Of a stretch of DNA of 49,955 nt, positions 25,546-33,518 are shown piece after piece. The translations under genes and the position numbers were made by a program. The stretch's first letter is position 1. Every line of letters starts with the position of its first letter. A model generated the notes under the pieces. It had not been told where the DNA came from and searched no databases. It saw nothing but the letters and a program-made list of their open reading frames with translations. The stretch comes from an uncultured Caryophanales bacterium. GTDB lineage: Bacteria; Bacillota_I; Bacilli_A; RF39; UBA660. The DNA lies in the NCBI GenBank assembly GCA_946611235.1, contig CAMODE010000009.1:1-49955 (forward strand), in the 5' to 3' direction.

Positions 25546-26454
25546 ATGGGAATACTAGAGTATTTTAGAAAGAAAAAAGTAGATAGTATTATTGAAGCAG
25601 TTAAAAAGAAAAATCTAGGTAAGAGGTATTTTATGCTTATACTTGGATGTTTAATTGTAGCTTTTGCTTTTAATTTGTTCTTTTTAAGATATAATATTGT
25701 TTGCTTTGGTATAAGTGGACTTTCAATCGTACTTGATAAATATGGTATTAATCCATCTTTATTTATAATGATAGTTAATATTATTCTTTTAATTATTGCT
25801 TATTTTGTACTTGGATTTGATAGTACGAAGAATCAATTAGTTGGTGCTCTAATATATCCCGTATTTATTGAAATTACCAAATTTATTACAGATAAAATTG
25901 ATTTAGGTAACACTGAAATGGTTGTTATTGCACTACTTGGAGGAGTATTTGCAGGAGTAGGATATGGTCTTATTTATAAGAGTAATTTTTCTACGGGGGG
26001 TACGGATGTTATTATTGAAATAATTTGTAAATATTTAAAATTATCAATGGGTACTGCTGGCCTTATTGTTAATTCTATAATTATTGCATTTGGTAAAATA
26101 GCCTTCTCATGGAGTACTGTTCTATATGGCATATTAGTGTCGTATTTGATATCAATGTTTACAGACAAAGTTTTACTTGGTATATCTAGATGTAAAGCCT
26201 TTTATATAGTAGTAAATAAAGAATTAGAATTTGAAGTTAAAGAGTATCTTTTATCAATAGATGGTGTTGGTACTACGGTTATTGATGCTGAAGGTGGATA
26301 TTCGGAAAAGAATCAGACTCTTCTTTTAGCGGTTGTTCCGACAAGAAGTTATTTTGTAGTAAAAGATGGATTAAGAGAAATAGATAAAAATATTTTCTTC
26401 CTTGTATGTGATTCATATGAAGTTAGTAATAAGGAGGGAGATTTGTGGTATTAG
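25546..26454 (+). CDS. YitT family membrane protein, paralogue 1
   Basis: The 302-residue protein has five to six membrane helices (about 28-205) of the YitT/DUF161 type, with LRYNIVCFGISGLSIVLDKYGI, LGGVFAGVGYGLIYKSNFSTGGTDVI and a final cytoplasmic DUF2179 domain (about 215-300; FYIVVNKELEF, DAEGGYSEKNQTLLLAVVPTRSYF). The family is widespread in Bacilli and has no settled function. An AAGGGAGAGG ribosome site follows prfB closely, so it may share its transcript. A second paralogue begins inside its last codons. Confidence 0.85.
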   Translation: MGILEYFRKKKVDSIIEAVKKKNLGKRYFMLILGCLIVAFAFNLFFLRYNIVCFGISGLSIVLDKYGINPSLFIMIVNIILLIIAYFVLGFDSTKNQLVGALIYPVFIEITKFITDKIDLGNTEMVVIALLGGVFAGVGYGLIYKSNFSTGGTDVIIEIICKYLKLSMGTAGLIVNSIIIAFGKIAFSWSTVLYGILVSYLISMFTDKVLLGISRCKAFYIVVNKELEFEVKEYLLSIDGVGTTVIDAEGGYSEKNQTLLLAVVPTRSYFVVKDGLREIDKNIFFLVCDSYEVSNKEGDLWY

Positions 26455-27308
26455 AAATTGAAAAAATTAAAAATAGGATTAGAGAAAAAAACTATTGGAA
26501 AAATTTTTGTATGTTTGTTTTTGGTATGACTTTTAGTGCAGTATCTGTATGTGTGTTTTTTACCCCTAATGATGTTGTTACTACTGGTAGTACTGGACTT
26601 GCAATACTACTTAATAAATTTATTAATATTGATTTATCTTTAATTATTCTTGCTCTATCAGCAATATTATTGGTTCTTGATTTTGGTGTATTTGGAATAG
26701 AACATGGATCAAGAAATATATTAGGCACTATTTTATATCCAATATTTATAAAAGCATCCAGTTTACTTACTAATTATGTATTTTTTAATAATACTTCTTT
26801 ATTCTTACTAATACTTGTTGGAGGAATATTTTCTGGTATTGGATTTGGACTTGTTAAAAAGTCTGGTTATAGTTTAGGGGGGTTTTATACATTATATGAT
26901 CTTTTAAATAAAAGATTTAGAATTTCTATTGGTAAAGCTAATTTAATATGTAATATGACTATTATTATAGCTAGTTTATTTATATTTGGGCTTGATAAGT
27001 GTATATATGCTTTTATTGGATTATATGTAGCTTCTTATGTTGGAGATAGAATTATGATAGGTATATCTAGAAATAAGGCTTTTTATATTGTTACTAGTAA
27101 ACCTAATTTAATTAAAGATTATATAGTAAATAATTTAAATCGTACTGTTACGGTAGTTAATGCTAAAGGTGGATATTCGGATAGAAAGAAAAAAATGCTT
27201 TTATGTGTAATGCCTACGAGAGAGTATAATATAGTTAAAGAAATAATTAGTGAAATTGATAATAAAGCATTCTTTTTAATTACTGATAGTTATTATGTGT
27301 CTAAATAG
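26445..27308 (+). CDS. YitT family membrane protein, paralogue 2
   Basis: The 287-residue protein has the same architecture as the gene before it: membrane helices with FFTPNDVVTTGSTGLAILL and GGIFSGIGFGLVKKSGYSLGG, then a DUF2179 domain with AFYIVTSKP, NAKGGYSDRKKKMLLCVMPTREY. It starts at GTG 26445 with AAGGAGG seven bases upstream, overlapping the end of paralogue 1 by ten bases, so translation is coupled. The pair may form a heteromer; that is inference from the overlap. A small gap and a promoter then lead to ftsE. Confidence 0.85.
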   Translation: MVLEIEKIKNRIREKNYWKNFCMFVFGMTFSAVSVCVFFTPNDVVTTGSTGLAILLNKFINIDLSLIILALSAILLVLDFGVFGIEHGSRNILGTILYPIFIKASSLLTNYVFFNNTSLFLLILVGGIFSGIGFGLVKKSGYSLGGFYTLYDLLNKRFRISIGKANLICNMTIIIASLFIFGLDKCIYAFIGLYVASYVGDRIMIGISRNKAFYIVTSKPNLIKDYIVNNLNRTVTVVNAKGGYSDRKKKMLLCVMPTREYNIVKEIISEIDNKAFFLITDSYYVSK

Positions 27309-27389
27309 AAAATATTGTTAAATATTTGTATGGACTTTTAAAATAATATAAAAAATGTTATAATTGTTTTTGAATATGAAAGGAGTAGT

Positions 27390-28085
27390 ATGGAGTTAAT
27401 TAGAATTAGTGATGTGCAGAAGACTTATAAGACAGGTACTGTTGCCCTTTATGATGCTAATCTTAGTATAAAAAAAGGTGAGTTTGTCTTTGTTATAGGT
27501 GCTTCTGGTAGTGGCAAATCAACACTTATTAAAATGTTATATAGAGAAGAAAAACCTGATAGGGGTTCGATTATCATTGGAGGAATTAATGTAGCAAAGC
27601 TTCGTAATAGAAAAGTATATGCTTTAAGAAGAAAATTAGGAGTAGTATTCCAAGACTTTAAGTTACTTCCTAAACTTACAGTGTATGAAAATGTTGCTTT
27701 TGCAATGGAAGCTTTAGGGTATGATAAGAGAGAAATACATAAAAGGGTAATTGAAGTGTTAGATTTAGTAGGTCTTAAAAATGTTGTTAGAAAATATCCT
27801 GATCAAATATCGGGAGGAGAGCAGCAAAGAGTGGCTATAGCTAGGGCAATAGTTAATAGACCTAAACTGCTTATTTGTGATGAGCCTACGGGTAATTTGG
27901 ATCCTGATACTTCAATGGAAATTATGAAAGTACTTGAAAATATAAATGCTATGGGGACTACTATTGTTATGGCTACGCATGATAGAGATATAGTTGATAG
28001 AATGCAAAAGAGAGTTATTTTATTAGATCATGGTAAAATAATAAAAGATATTGAGAAGGGAAGTTATGTTCATGAAACCGTTTAG
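27390..28085 (+). CDS. ftsE: Cell division ABC ATPase FtsE
   Basis: FtsE drives the FtsX membrane partner to activate peptidoglycan hydrolases at division or elongation sites. The 231 residues carry the full ABC ATPase set: Walker A GASGSGKS (about 38-45), Q-loop VVFQDFKLLP, signature ISGGEQQRVAIARA, Walker B LLICDEPTGNLD and switch MATHDRDIV. The motif NVAFAMEALG after the Q-loop is typical of FtsE. AAAGGAG precedes ATG 27390 and TATAAT lies at 27359-27364. It overlaps ftsX by 14 bases. Confidence 0.94.
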   Translation: MELIRISDVQKTYKTGTVALYDANLSIKKGEFVFVIGASGSGKSTLIKMLYREEKPDRGSIIIGGINVAKLRNRKVYALRRKLGVVFQDFKLLPKLTVYENVAFAMEALGYDKREIHKRVIEVLDLVGLKNVVRKYPDQISGGEQQRVAIARAIVNRPKLLICDEPTGNLDPDTSMEIMKVLENINAMGTTIVMATHDRDIVDRMQKRVILLDHGKIIKDIEKGSYVHETV

Positions 28086-28992
28086 AGCTATAAAAAGATA
28101 TTTTAGGGATGCTCTTCATGGAGTATTTAGAAACTTTTCTTTATCTCTTGCCTCTATTTCATGTATTACTATTACTTTAATAGTTGTGGCAGTATCTTTA
28201 ATTCTTTCTTATAATGTTGAACATTTTTCTGATTCTATTAGAAAAGATGTTACGGTTGTTATGTTTTTAAAGAGTGATACTACAAGTGAAGATGAAGAAA
28301 GAATTAAGAAAGAATTAGAAAGTATTGAAAATATAGAAAATAGTAGTATTGAATTTAAGAGTAAAGAACAGTCCGCTAAAGAATTGAAAGCGGGAAGCGA
28401 TATATTTGCTAATACAGTTGATTCTTGGACTACTGAAACGAATCCTTTACTTGATAGTTATATGTTTAAAGTTAAAGATATTGAAAAAATAGATAATACT
28501 GTTAAAGATGTAAAAAGTTTATCTTTTACAAAAGATAAAGTTAATAATATTAATTATGGTGAAGATATTGTTCATCAGTTAGTTGTTGTATTTAATATCG
28601 TTAGAAAGGTATGCATAGTAGCAGTTCTTGCATTAGTACTTGTTACTGCATTTTTAATTGCGAATACAATTAAACTTGCTATATATTCGAGAAAAAGAGA
28701 AATAGAGATTATGCGACTAGTTGGAGCTTCTAATATATCAATTAAAATTCCATTTATAATAGAGGGATTATTTATTGGTATATTTGGTTCTATTGTCCCA
28801 ATACTTATTACTATATTTGGATATGGTTCTTTATATGATTTCTTTGATGGTAAATTATTTGGTTCACCTCTTGCAAGTTTAGTAGAACCTATGCCATTTG
28901 TTTATGAAACATCAATAGTACTTCTTATTATTGGCATAGTAGTGGGTATGATAGGTAGTTATCAAGCTGTTAGAAAGTATTTAAAAATATAG
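28072..28992 (+). CDS. ftsX: Cell division permease-like protein FtsX
   Basis: FtsX is the membrane partner of FtsE and carries the signal to extracellular wall hydrolases. The 306 residues show helix 1 (about 25-48), a large extracellular loop (about 50-180) with TVVMFLKSDTTSEDEE and SKEQSAKELK, and three C-terminal helices. AIYSRKREIEIMRLVGASN, which marks MacB/FtsX permeases, lies between helices 2 and 3. I choose ATG 28072, about nine bases after AAGGGAAG; earlier in-frame TTG and ATG codons exist at 28051 and 28066. No CwlO- or PcsB-like hydrolase gene follows; the next gene runs the other way. Confidence 0.93.
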   Translation: MKPFRAIKRYFRDALHGVFRNFSLSLASISCITITLIVVAVSLILSYNVEHFSDSIRKDVTVVMFLKSDTTSEDEERIKKELESIENIENSSIEFKSKEQSAKELKAGSDIFANTVDSWTTETNPLLDSYMFKVKDIEKIDNTVKDVKSLSFTKDKVNNINYGEDIVHQLVVVFNIVRKVCIVAVLALVLVTAFLIANTIKLAIYSRKREIEIMRLVGASNISIKIPFIIEGLFIGIFGSIVPILITIFGYGSLYDFFDGKLFGSPLASLVEPMPFVYETSIVLLIIGIVVGMIGSYQAVRKYLKI

Positions 28993-29018
28993 GTTCATTT
29001 TGAATCTATATTTTTTTC
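28983..29018. terminator. Bidirectional terminator between ftsX and the DUF6512 gene
   Basis: AAATATAGGTTCA (28985-28997) pairs with TGAATCTATATTT (29001-29013) with one G-U pair, then a T run. It spans both stop codons. Confidence 0.75.
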
Positions 29019-29543
29019 TATTCCGTATGTTTTAGAATTGGTATCATAAAAGATATAATTATGGGGTGGATAATATGTTAGGTATGTAAATATTATATAT
29101 GTTATTATTATTACTGGTATTATTAATTTATTTACTATTTTAATATGTGGTGCTTTTAGAATATTGTAGCTTATTATTTCCTTGATGATATAGATTATAA
29201 ATAAGAGTATTATAGATATGATTAGATTTTCACCAATTAGTTTGTATAAGGGTATGTATATAACTAAATATATTGGTATTATTACTATAGATGTAAACCA
29301 TAATTGAAAGGGATAATTATTATAATTAATATTATTCTTTTTTAATATTAAATAATCGATTATTCCATATAGTAATGATGATGTAAATAATATTTTCATA
29401 TGTTCCCAAATACTTTCATTTACGGGAAAGAAGATAGAAGTAATAAAACTAGGAAATATTGTATATACAAAGTGAGATATAAATGATATTAGAAATATTC
29501 CTAGTACTGCTATTAATCTGGTTTTTTTTAAATTTAATTTCAT
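28995..29543 (-). CDS. DUF6512-like integral membrane protein
   Basis: The 182-residue protein has about five or six hydrophobic segments. The first ends in LISFISHFVYTIFP and is followed by FFPVNESIWEHMKILFTSSL. The conserved VNESxWEHxK block is what I recall of DUF6512, a family of unknown function in Firmicutes. The polar C-terminus holds NYIFYDTNSKTYGI. AGAGGTAAGT precedes the ATG. It is one of the few genes here ending in TGA, which shows that TGA is a stop. It is transcribed alone, convergent with ftsX. Confidence 0.6.
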   Translation of the reverse strand: MKLNLKKTRLIAVLGIFLISFISHFVYTIFPSFITSIFFPVNESIWEHMKILFTSSLLYGIIDYLILKKNNINYNNYPFQLWFTSIVIIPIYLVIYIPLYKLIGENLIISIILLFIIYIIKEIISYNILKAPHIKIVNKLIIPVIIITYIIFTYLTYYPPHNYIFYDTNSKTYGIEKNIDSK

Positions 29544-29686
29544 ACTTACCTCTAATATATTTAATGATAATAAAAAGGGAATTAGTACTTTTTTATTTAA
29601 TTTTAATTATATTTTTATTATGAAATAAGGGAAAAATTAGAATTAAATTGGTTAAAATGAGTATACTAATATAGAAAGAAATTTAT

Positions 29687-29715
29687 ACATTTTCGGAATT
29701 GAATTCCGAAAATGT
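29687..29715. promoter_or_regulatory. Perfect 14-bp palindrome overlapping the -35 of the ATPase promoter
   Basis: ACATTTTCGGAATT (29687-29700), a single central G and AATTCCGAAAATGT (29702-29715). The last base is the first base of the TTGACA -35 box. The position suits an operator, or a cruciform-forming site. Confidence 0.75.
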
Positions 29716-29743
29716 TGACATATCAAATAAAGTATGATATTAT
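29715..29743 (+). promoter_or_regulatory. Consensus-like sigma-A promoter of the DUF4143 ATPase
   Basis: TTGACA (29715-29720), 17-nt spacer, TATTAT (29738-29743), 16 bases before ATG 29760. Confidence 0.75.
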
Positions 29744-29759
29744 TTTAGTGGGTGGTAAA

Positions 29760-31019
29760 ATGAAATATATTTCTAGGGCAATGGAAGAAAAATTAGTTTC
29801 TATGATTGACAAATATCAGGTTATTATGATAACAGGGCCAAGGCAAGTAGGGAAAAGTACTTTATTAAGTTATATTTCAAGAAAATTGAATAAAAATATT
29901 AATAAAGTTACTTTGGATGATTTAATCCTAAGGAGTCAAGCCCAGGATGATCCTGAATTATTTTTAAGAACACATGAAACTCCATTAATAATTGATGAAT
30001 TTCAAAAGGCTCCAGAGCTTTTATCCTATATTAAAATGATTGTTGATAATGATAATGAAAAAATAGTTTTTGGTGAAAAAGAAAATATTGAAACTTTATA
30101 TTTTCTAACTGGAAGCCAAATTTTTGAAACAATGGAAGAAATATCTGAATCACTTGCTGGTAGAGTTGGTATACTTGATTTATATGGATTGTCAGAAAGG
30201 GAAATTGAAAAAAAAGAAAGTGGTTTATTTATACCTAATATTAATGATATTAAAAAAAGAGAAAGAACTGAATATAAGTCTACAATTAATCTGTATAAAA
30301 AAATATATAGAGGTTCCTATCCTGAATTATATACAACTGATAAAGATATAGAAAAATATTATAGTGATTATTTTAGAACTTTTATTGAAAAAGATATTAG
30401 GAAATTAATTAATATTAAAGATGAAAATAAATTTATTAAGTTTGTTTCTTCGTTAGCAGCGAGAACGGGGCAAGAATTTATTGCTTCTCCAGTAGCTTCA
30501 GAAGTAGGTATTGATGATAAAACTGCTAGTTCATGGTTATCTATTTTAAAAAATACGGGTGTTATTTATTTATTACAACCATATATGAATAATAGTGTTG
30601 GTAGAGCTGTAAAAAGAGAAAAAGTTTATTTTACAGATACAGGTTTGGCATGTTATTTAGCTGGTTATGTTGATTACATCACACTAGAAAAAAGCGCTTA
30701 TAGCGGTCCAATATTTGAAACTTATGTTGTTGGTGAAATAATTAAATCTTTTGTAAATTATGGAAAGGATGCAAGAAAACATTTATATTATTATAGGGAC
30801 AATAATCAAAAAGAAATTGATTTATTAATTAATTATAATAATGTTATTTATCCTATTGAAATTAAAAAAAGTGCTAATCCTGGTAAGGATGCTATTAAAA
30901 ATTTTGATGTTGTTAATAATTTTGAAATGCAAAGAGGAAATGGTATAGTACTTTGTATGACAAAAGATATAATAGCATATGACGAAAATAATTACATGGT
31001 CCCTATTGAATATATATAG
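29760..31019 (+). CDS. AAA ATPase with DUF4143 and nuclease-like C-terminus
   Basis: The 419-residue protein belongs to the AAA_14/DUF4143 ATPases. Walker A is GPRQVGKST (26-34), Walker B is PLIIDEFQKAP (75-85) and TGSQIF is sensor 1. Then come SLAGRVGILDLYGLS and the DUF4143 part with FTDTGLACYLAGY. The C-terminus has EIDLLI...YPIEIKKS, the acidic-ExK pattern of a PD-(D/E)xK nuclease fold. The family is strongly expanded and patchy in many genomes; its role is uncertain and mobility or defence have been proposed. I choose ATG 29760 after GGTGGT, because an earlier in-frame start would lie across the promoter. The gene is bracketed by a palindrome upstream and repeat copy D downstream. Confidence 0.85.
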   Translation: MKYISRAMEEKLVSMIDKYQVIMITGPRQVGKSTLLSYISRKLNKNINKVTLDDLILRSQAQDDPELFLRTHETPLIIDEFQKAPELLSYIKMIVDNDNEKIVFGEKENIETLYFLTGSQIFETMEEISESLAGRVGILDLYGLSEREIEKKESGLFIPNINDIKKRERTEYKSTINLYKKIYRGSYPELYTTDKDIEKYYSDYFRTFIEKDIRKLINIKDENKFIKFVSSLAARTGQEFIASPVASEVGIDDKTASSWLSILKNTGVIYLLQPYMNNSVGRAVKREKVYFTDTGLACYLAGYVDYITLEKSAYSGPIFETYVVGEIIKSFVNYGKDARKHLYYYRDNNQKEIDLLINYNNVIYPIEIKKSANPGKDAIKNFDVVNNFEMQRGNGIVLCMTKDIIAYDENNYMVPIEYI

Positions 31020-31043
31020 GTTATTATCTACTATAGGGTTATT

Positions 31044-31078
31044 CAAACTAACTTTGTTAGTTTGACCGCCAAAGGCGG
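31044..31078 (+). repeat. Double-hairpin intergenic repeat, copy D
   Basis: CAAACTAAC-TTT-GTTAGTTTG (31044-31064, 9 bp) is followed one base later by CCGCC-AAA-GGCGG (31066-31078) and then AAATAAT. The layout is that of copies A and B, with both arms changed together so pairing is kept. Confidence 0.6.
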
Positions 31079-31152
31079 AAATAATATAATAAAAAATATA
31101 TAAAAGGCTTTATTTTAGGCTTTTTTTTTGGTACAATAAATAATGTGATTAT

Positions 31153-32307
31153 ATGAAGAAAATGTATATATTTATTGGTATTTTTATTATATTTATAGTG
31201 TCAATTACAATAATAGGATCTTTTATTGTTATGGGGGGTACTCCTGTTAAAGTAGATAAAGATATTCTTACTATGCAGAGTAATAAAGAGGTTTATTTTA
31301 ATGTATATGGTTATGATATAAATAATCCTAATATTATTGTAAATCCATATGGCAATAGTCCGCTTACTGTCTTAGTTATGTTTACATCAAATGATTATAG
31401 TGAAGTATCTATTACTGTTAAAGGAAAATATGATAATGATATCAATTATACTTTCTCTAAAGATAAGTATCATTTAATTCCGATATATGGTTTATATCCT
31501 GATTATGATAATACTATTATTGTTAGATGTGAAGGTAGTGAGAAGGTTATTAATATTAAAACAGATGCATTACCTGATGACTTTACATTAAGTGAGAATA
31601 TGGCTTATGATAACTATAGTTTTTATAATGTAAATTACCCTTATGCAATAGATAGTTATGGAGATGTTAGATGGGTTTTAAATGAACATTATTTTGGTAA
31701 TATGACAGTATTAGATAATTCTAATCTTATTATTGGAAGTAACTATTATAATGAAGATGAGGATAGTACGATTAGTTTTTATAGAATGAATTTACTTGGT
31801 AAGATATATGGGGAATATCTACTAAAAGATAATTATTATGGATTAAATGGTATATATGATGATAATGTTCTTGTTAAAAGTGATAAGTATTTAGTAATGG
31901 ATATGCAGACTGGTAATATTATTAAGAAACTAGATGAAGTAGATGATAGTATATTTAGTAATAATATTTTTGATTTATATAAAAATGTTAGTAATTATAA
32001 TATTGGTAAATCAGTTAGATTTGGTAAATTATCTAGTACTGAAACTAGTAATATAAGTAGTGTTTTACTTAAGTATTCTAAATATAAAGATGATGATATT
32101 ACTATTAGTATAGATAGTAATAGAATATCCATTAGTAATGATGGGGATGATGTAATATATATTATCTTGGATAAGTTTTTAGATAAAAAAGTATATGAAG
32201 TAGTAGACACTAAGTATATTAATTTAGAAGGATTAAATGGTAAATATACTATATATTACAAGATTAATGATAAAATATATAAGACAGACTATTATATAGA
32301 GGTATAG
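31153..32307 (+). CDS. Arylsulfotransferase-like membrane-anchored protein, short form
   Basis: The 384-residue protein has an N-terminal membrane helix (about 4-27) and an extracytoplasmic region. Residues about 60-135 resemble the N-terminal domain of aryl-sulfate sulfotransferase (AssT): NPYGNSPLTVLVMF, VTVKGKYDNDINYTF and HLIPIYGLYPDYDN. SYGDVRWVLN follows, as at the start of the AssT propeller. Full AssT proteins are about 480-600 residues and carry catalytic histidines in the propeller; here the rest is short, Asp/Asn-rich and lacks them. It may therefore be a degenerate or binding-only form. The ribosome site is weak (GTGATT). It is followed three bases later by dinB, so they share a transcript. 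Confidence 0.5.
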   Translation: MKKMYIFIGIFIIFIVSITIIGSFIVMGGTPVKVDKDILTMQSNKEVYFNVYGYDINNPNIIVNPYGNSPLTVLVMFTSNDYSEVSITVKGKYDNDINYTFSKDKYHLIPIYGLYPDYDNTIIVRCEGSEKVINIKTDALPDDFTLSENMAYDNYSFYNVNYPYAIDSYGDVRWVLNEHYFGNMTVLDNSNLIIGSNYYNEDEDSTISFYRMNLLGKIYGEYLLKDNYYGLNGIYDDNVLVKSDKYLVMDMQTGNIIKKLDEVDDSIFSNNIFDLYKNVSNYNIGKSVRFGKLSSTETSNISSVLLKYSKYKDDDITISIDSNRISISNDGDDVIYIILDKFLDKKVYEVVDTKYINLEGLNGKYTIYYKINDKIYKTDYYIEV

Positions 32308-32309
32308 AT

Positions 32310-33518
32310 ATGGAAAGAATTATATTACATGTAGATGTAAATAATGCTTATCTTAGTTGGACTGCTATATGGTTATTAAAAAATGGACATAAAACGGATA
32401 TTAGAGAAAGATATGCTATTATTGGAGGAGATGAATCGCAAAGAAGAGGTATTGTTCTTGCTAAAAGTAATCCTTGTAAGAAAAAAGGAGTAGTAACTGC
32501 TGAGACTATTGGTTCTGCTAGAAGAAAGTGCCCTTATTTAGAAGTATATGCTCCGAACTTTAAGGTGTATAAATATTTTTCTGATAAGATGTATGAATAT
32601 TTAAGTACTTATACGGATATTATTGAAAGATATTCTATTGATGAATGTTTTCTTGATTATACTGGTAGTTTAAAGTTATTTGGTGATCCTATAAAGATTG
32701 CTTATAAGATTAAGGATGATATATATAAGAAATTTGGTTTTACTGTTAATGTTGGGGTGGGTAATAATAAATTACTTGCAAAAATGGCTAGCGATTTTGA
32801 AAAGCCTAATAAAGTTCATACTTTGTTAAGTAATGAAGTAGTAAGTAAAATGTATCCTTTACCGATTGAGGATTTATTTATGATTGGTAAGTCTAGCAGT
32901 AAGAAACTTAGAGAAATGGGGATTAATACGATTGGTGATCTTGCTATTTATCCAGAAGATGAACTTATTAAGAGATTTAAAAAAATGGGTAAGATGATGC
33001 ATGAGTTTGCTAATGGTATTGATGATAGCTCTGTTCATTTTGAAAGGGAAGCTGCGAAGAGTATTTCTTCATCAACAGTACTACCATATAACTATAGCGA
33101 TGATAAAATGTTAAGAGAAGTTATTATGAATTTATCTAAGAGAGTAGGTAGACAATTAAGATACAATAAGATGTATGCTGTTACGATTGGTATTTGGCTT
33201 AAATACAGTTATTTTGAAAAGATTAGTAAACAAGAAAAACTTGATATTAGTATCTCTACTGATGAAGAAATATATGAAAATGCTTATAAGATATTTGATA
33301 AATTATGGAATCATGATGATGGCGTTAGAAGTATTTGTGTATTTATAAGTGGACTATCTAATGAGAAGAAGAGGCAACTATCAATATTTGATATGGATAG
33401 TAGTAATAGAAATGATGGAGATAATGAAAAAGTACAAAAATTAATTGATGAAATACAAAATAAATATGGAAAAAATATTATTAATTATGCTAACATGAAG
33501 GAGAATGATAAAAGATGA
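32310..33518 (+). CDS. dinB: Y-family DNA polymerase (DinB/Pol IV type)
   Basis: An error-prone translesion polymerase. The 402 residues show the palm motif ILHVDVNNAYLSW (Asp9, steric-gate Tyr14), RRGIVLAKSNPCKKKGV in the fingers, SIDECFLDYTG with the second and third metal carboxylates, and NVGVGNNKLLAKMASDFEKPN. A helix-hairpin-helix thumb follows (MIGKSSSKKLREMGINTIGDLA), then a little-finger domain. VNNAYLSW in place of DxDxFFAxVE suggests the UvrX/YqjW-like branch. It ends in TGA, overlapping the ATG of tex in ATGA. No LexA site was recognised upstream because the gene is internal to a transcript. Confidence 0.9.
   Translation: MERIILHVDVNNAYLSWTAIWLLKNGHKTDIRERYAIIGGDESQRRGIVLAKSNPCKKKGVVTAETIGSARRKCPYLEVYAPNFKVYKYFSDKMYEYLSTYTDIIERYSIDECFLDYTGSLKLFGDPIKIAYKIKDDIYKKFGFTVNVGVGNNKLLAKMASDFEKPNKVHTLLSNEVVSKMYPLPIEDLFMIGKSSSKKLREMGINTIGDLAIYPEDELIKRFKKMGKMMHEFANGIDDSSVHFEREAAKSISSSTVLPYNYSDDKMLREVIMNLSKRVGRQLRYNKMYAVTIGIWLKYSYFEKISKQEKLDISISTDEEIYENAYKIFDKLWNHDDGVRSICVFISGLSNEKKRQLSIFDMDSSNRNDGDNEKVQKLIDEIQNKYGKNIINYANMKENDKR

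Noticed and set aside
29712-29759. Earlier in-frame start for the DUF4143 ATPase
   Set aside because: It lies over the palindrome and the consensus promoter; ATG 29760 follows GGTGGT and begins at the conserved domain.
31095-31135. Terminator from the two AGGCTTT blocks after the DUF4143 gene
   Set aside because: The blocks are direct, not inverted, repeats and cannot form a hairpin, so only a T run remains.
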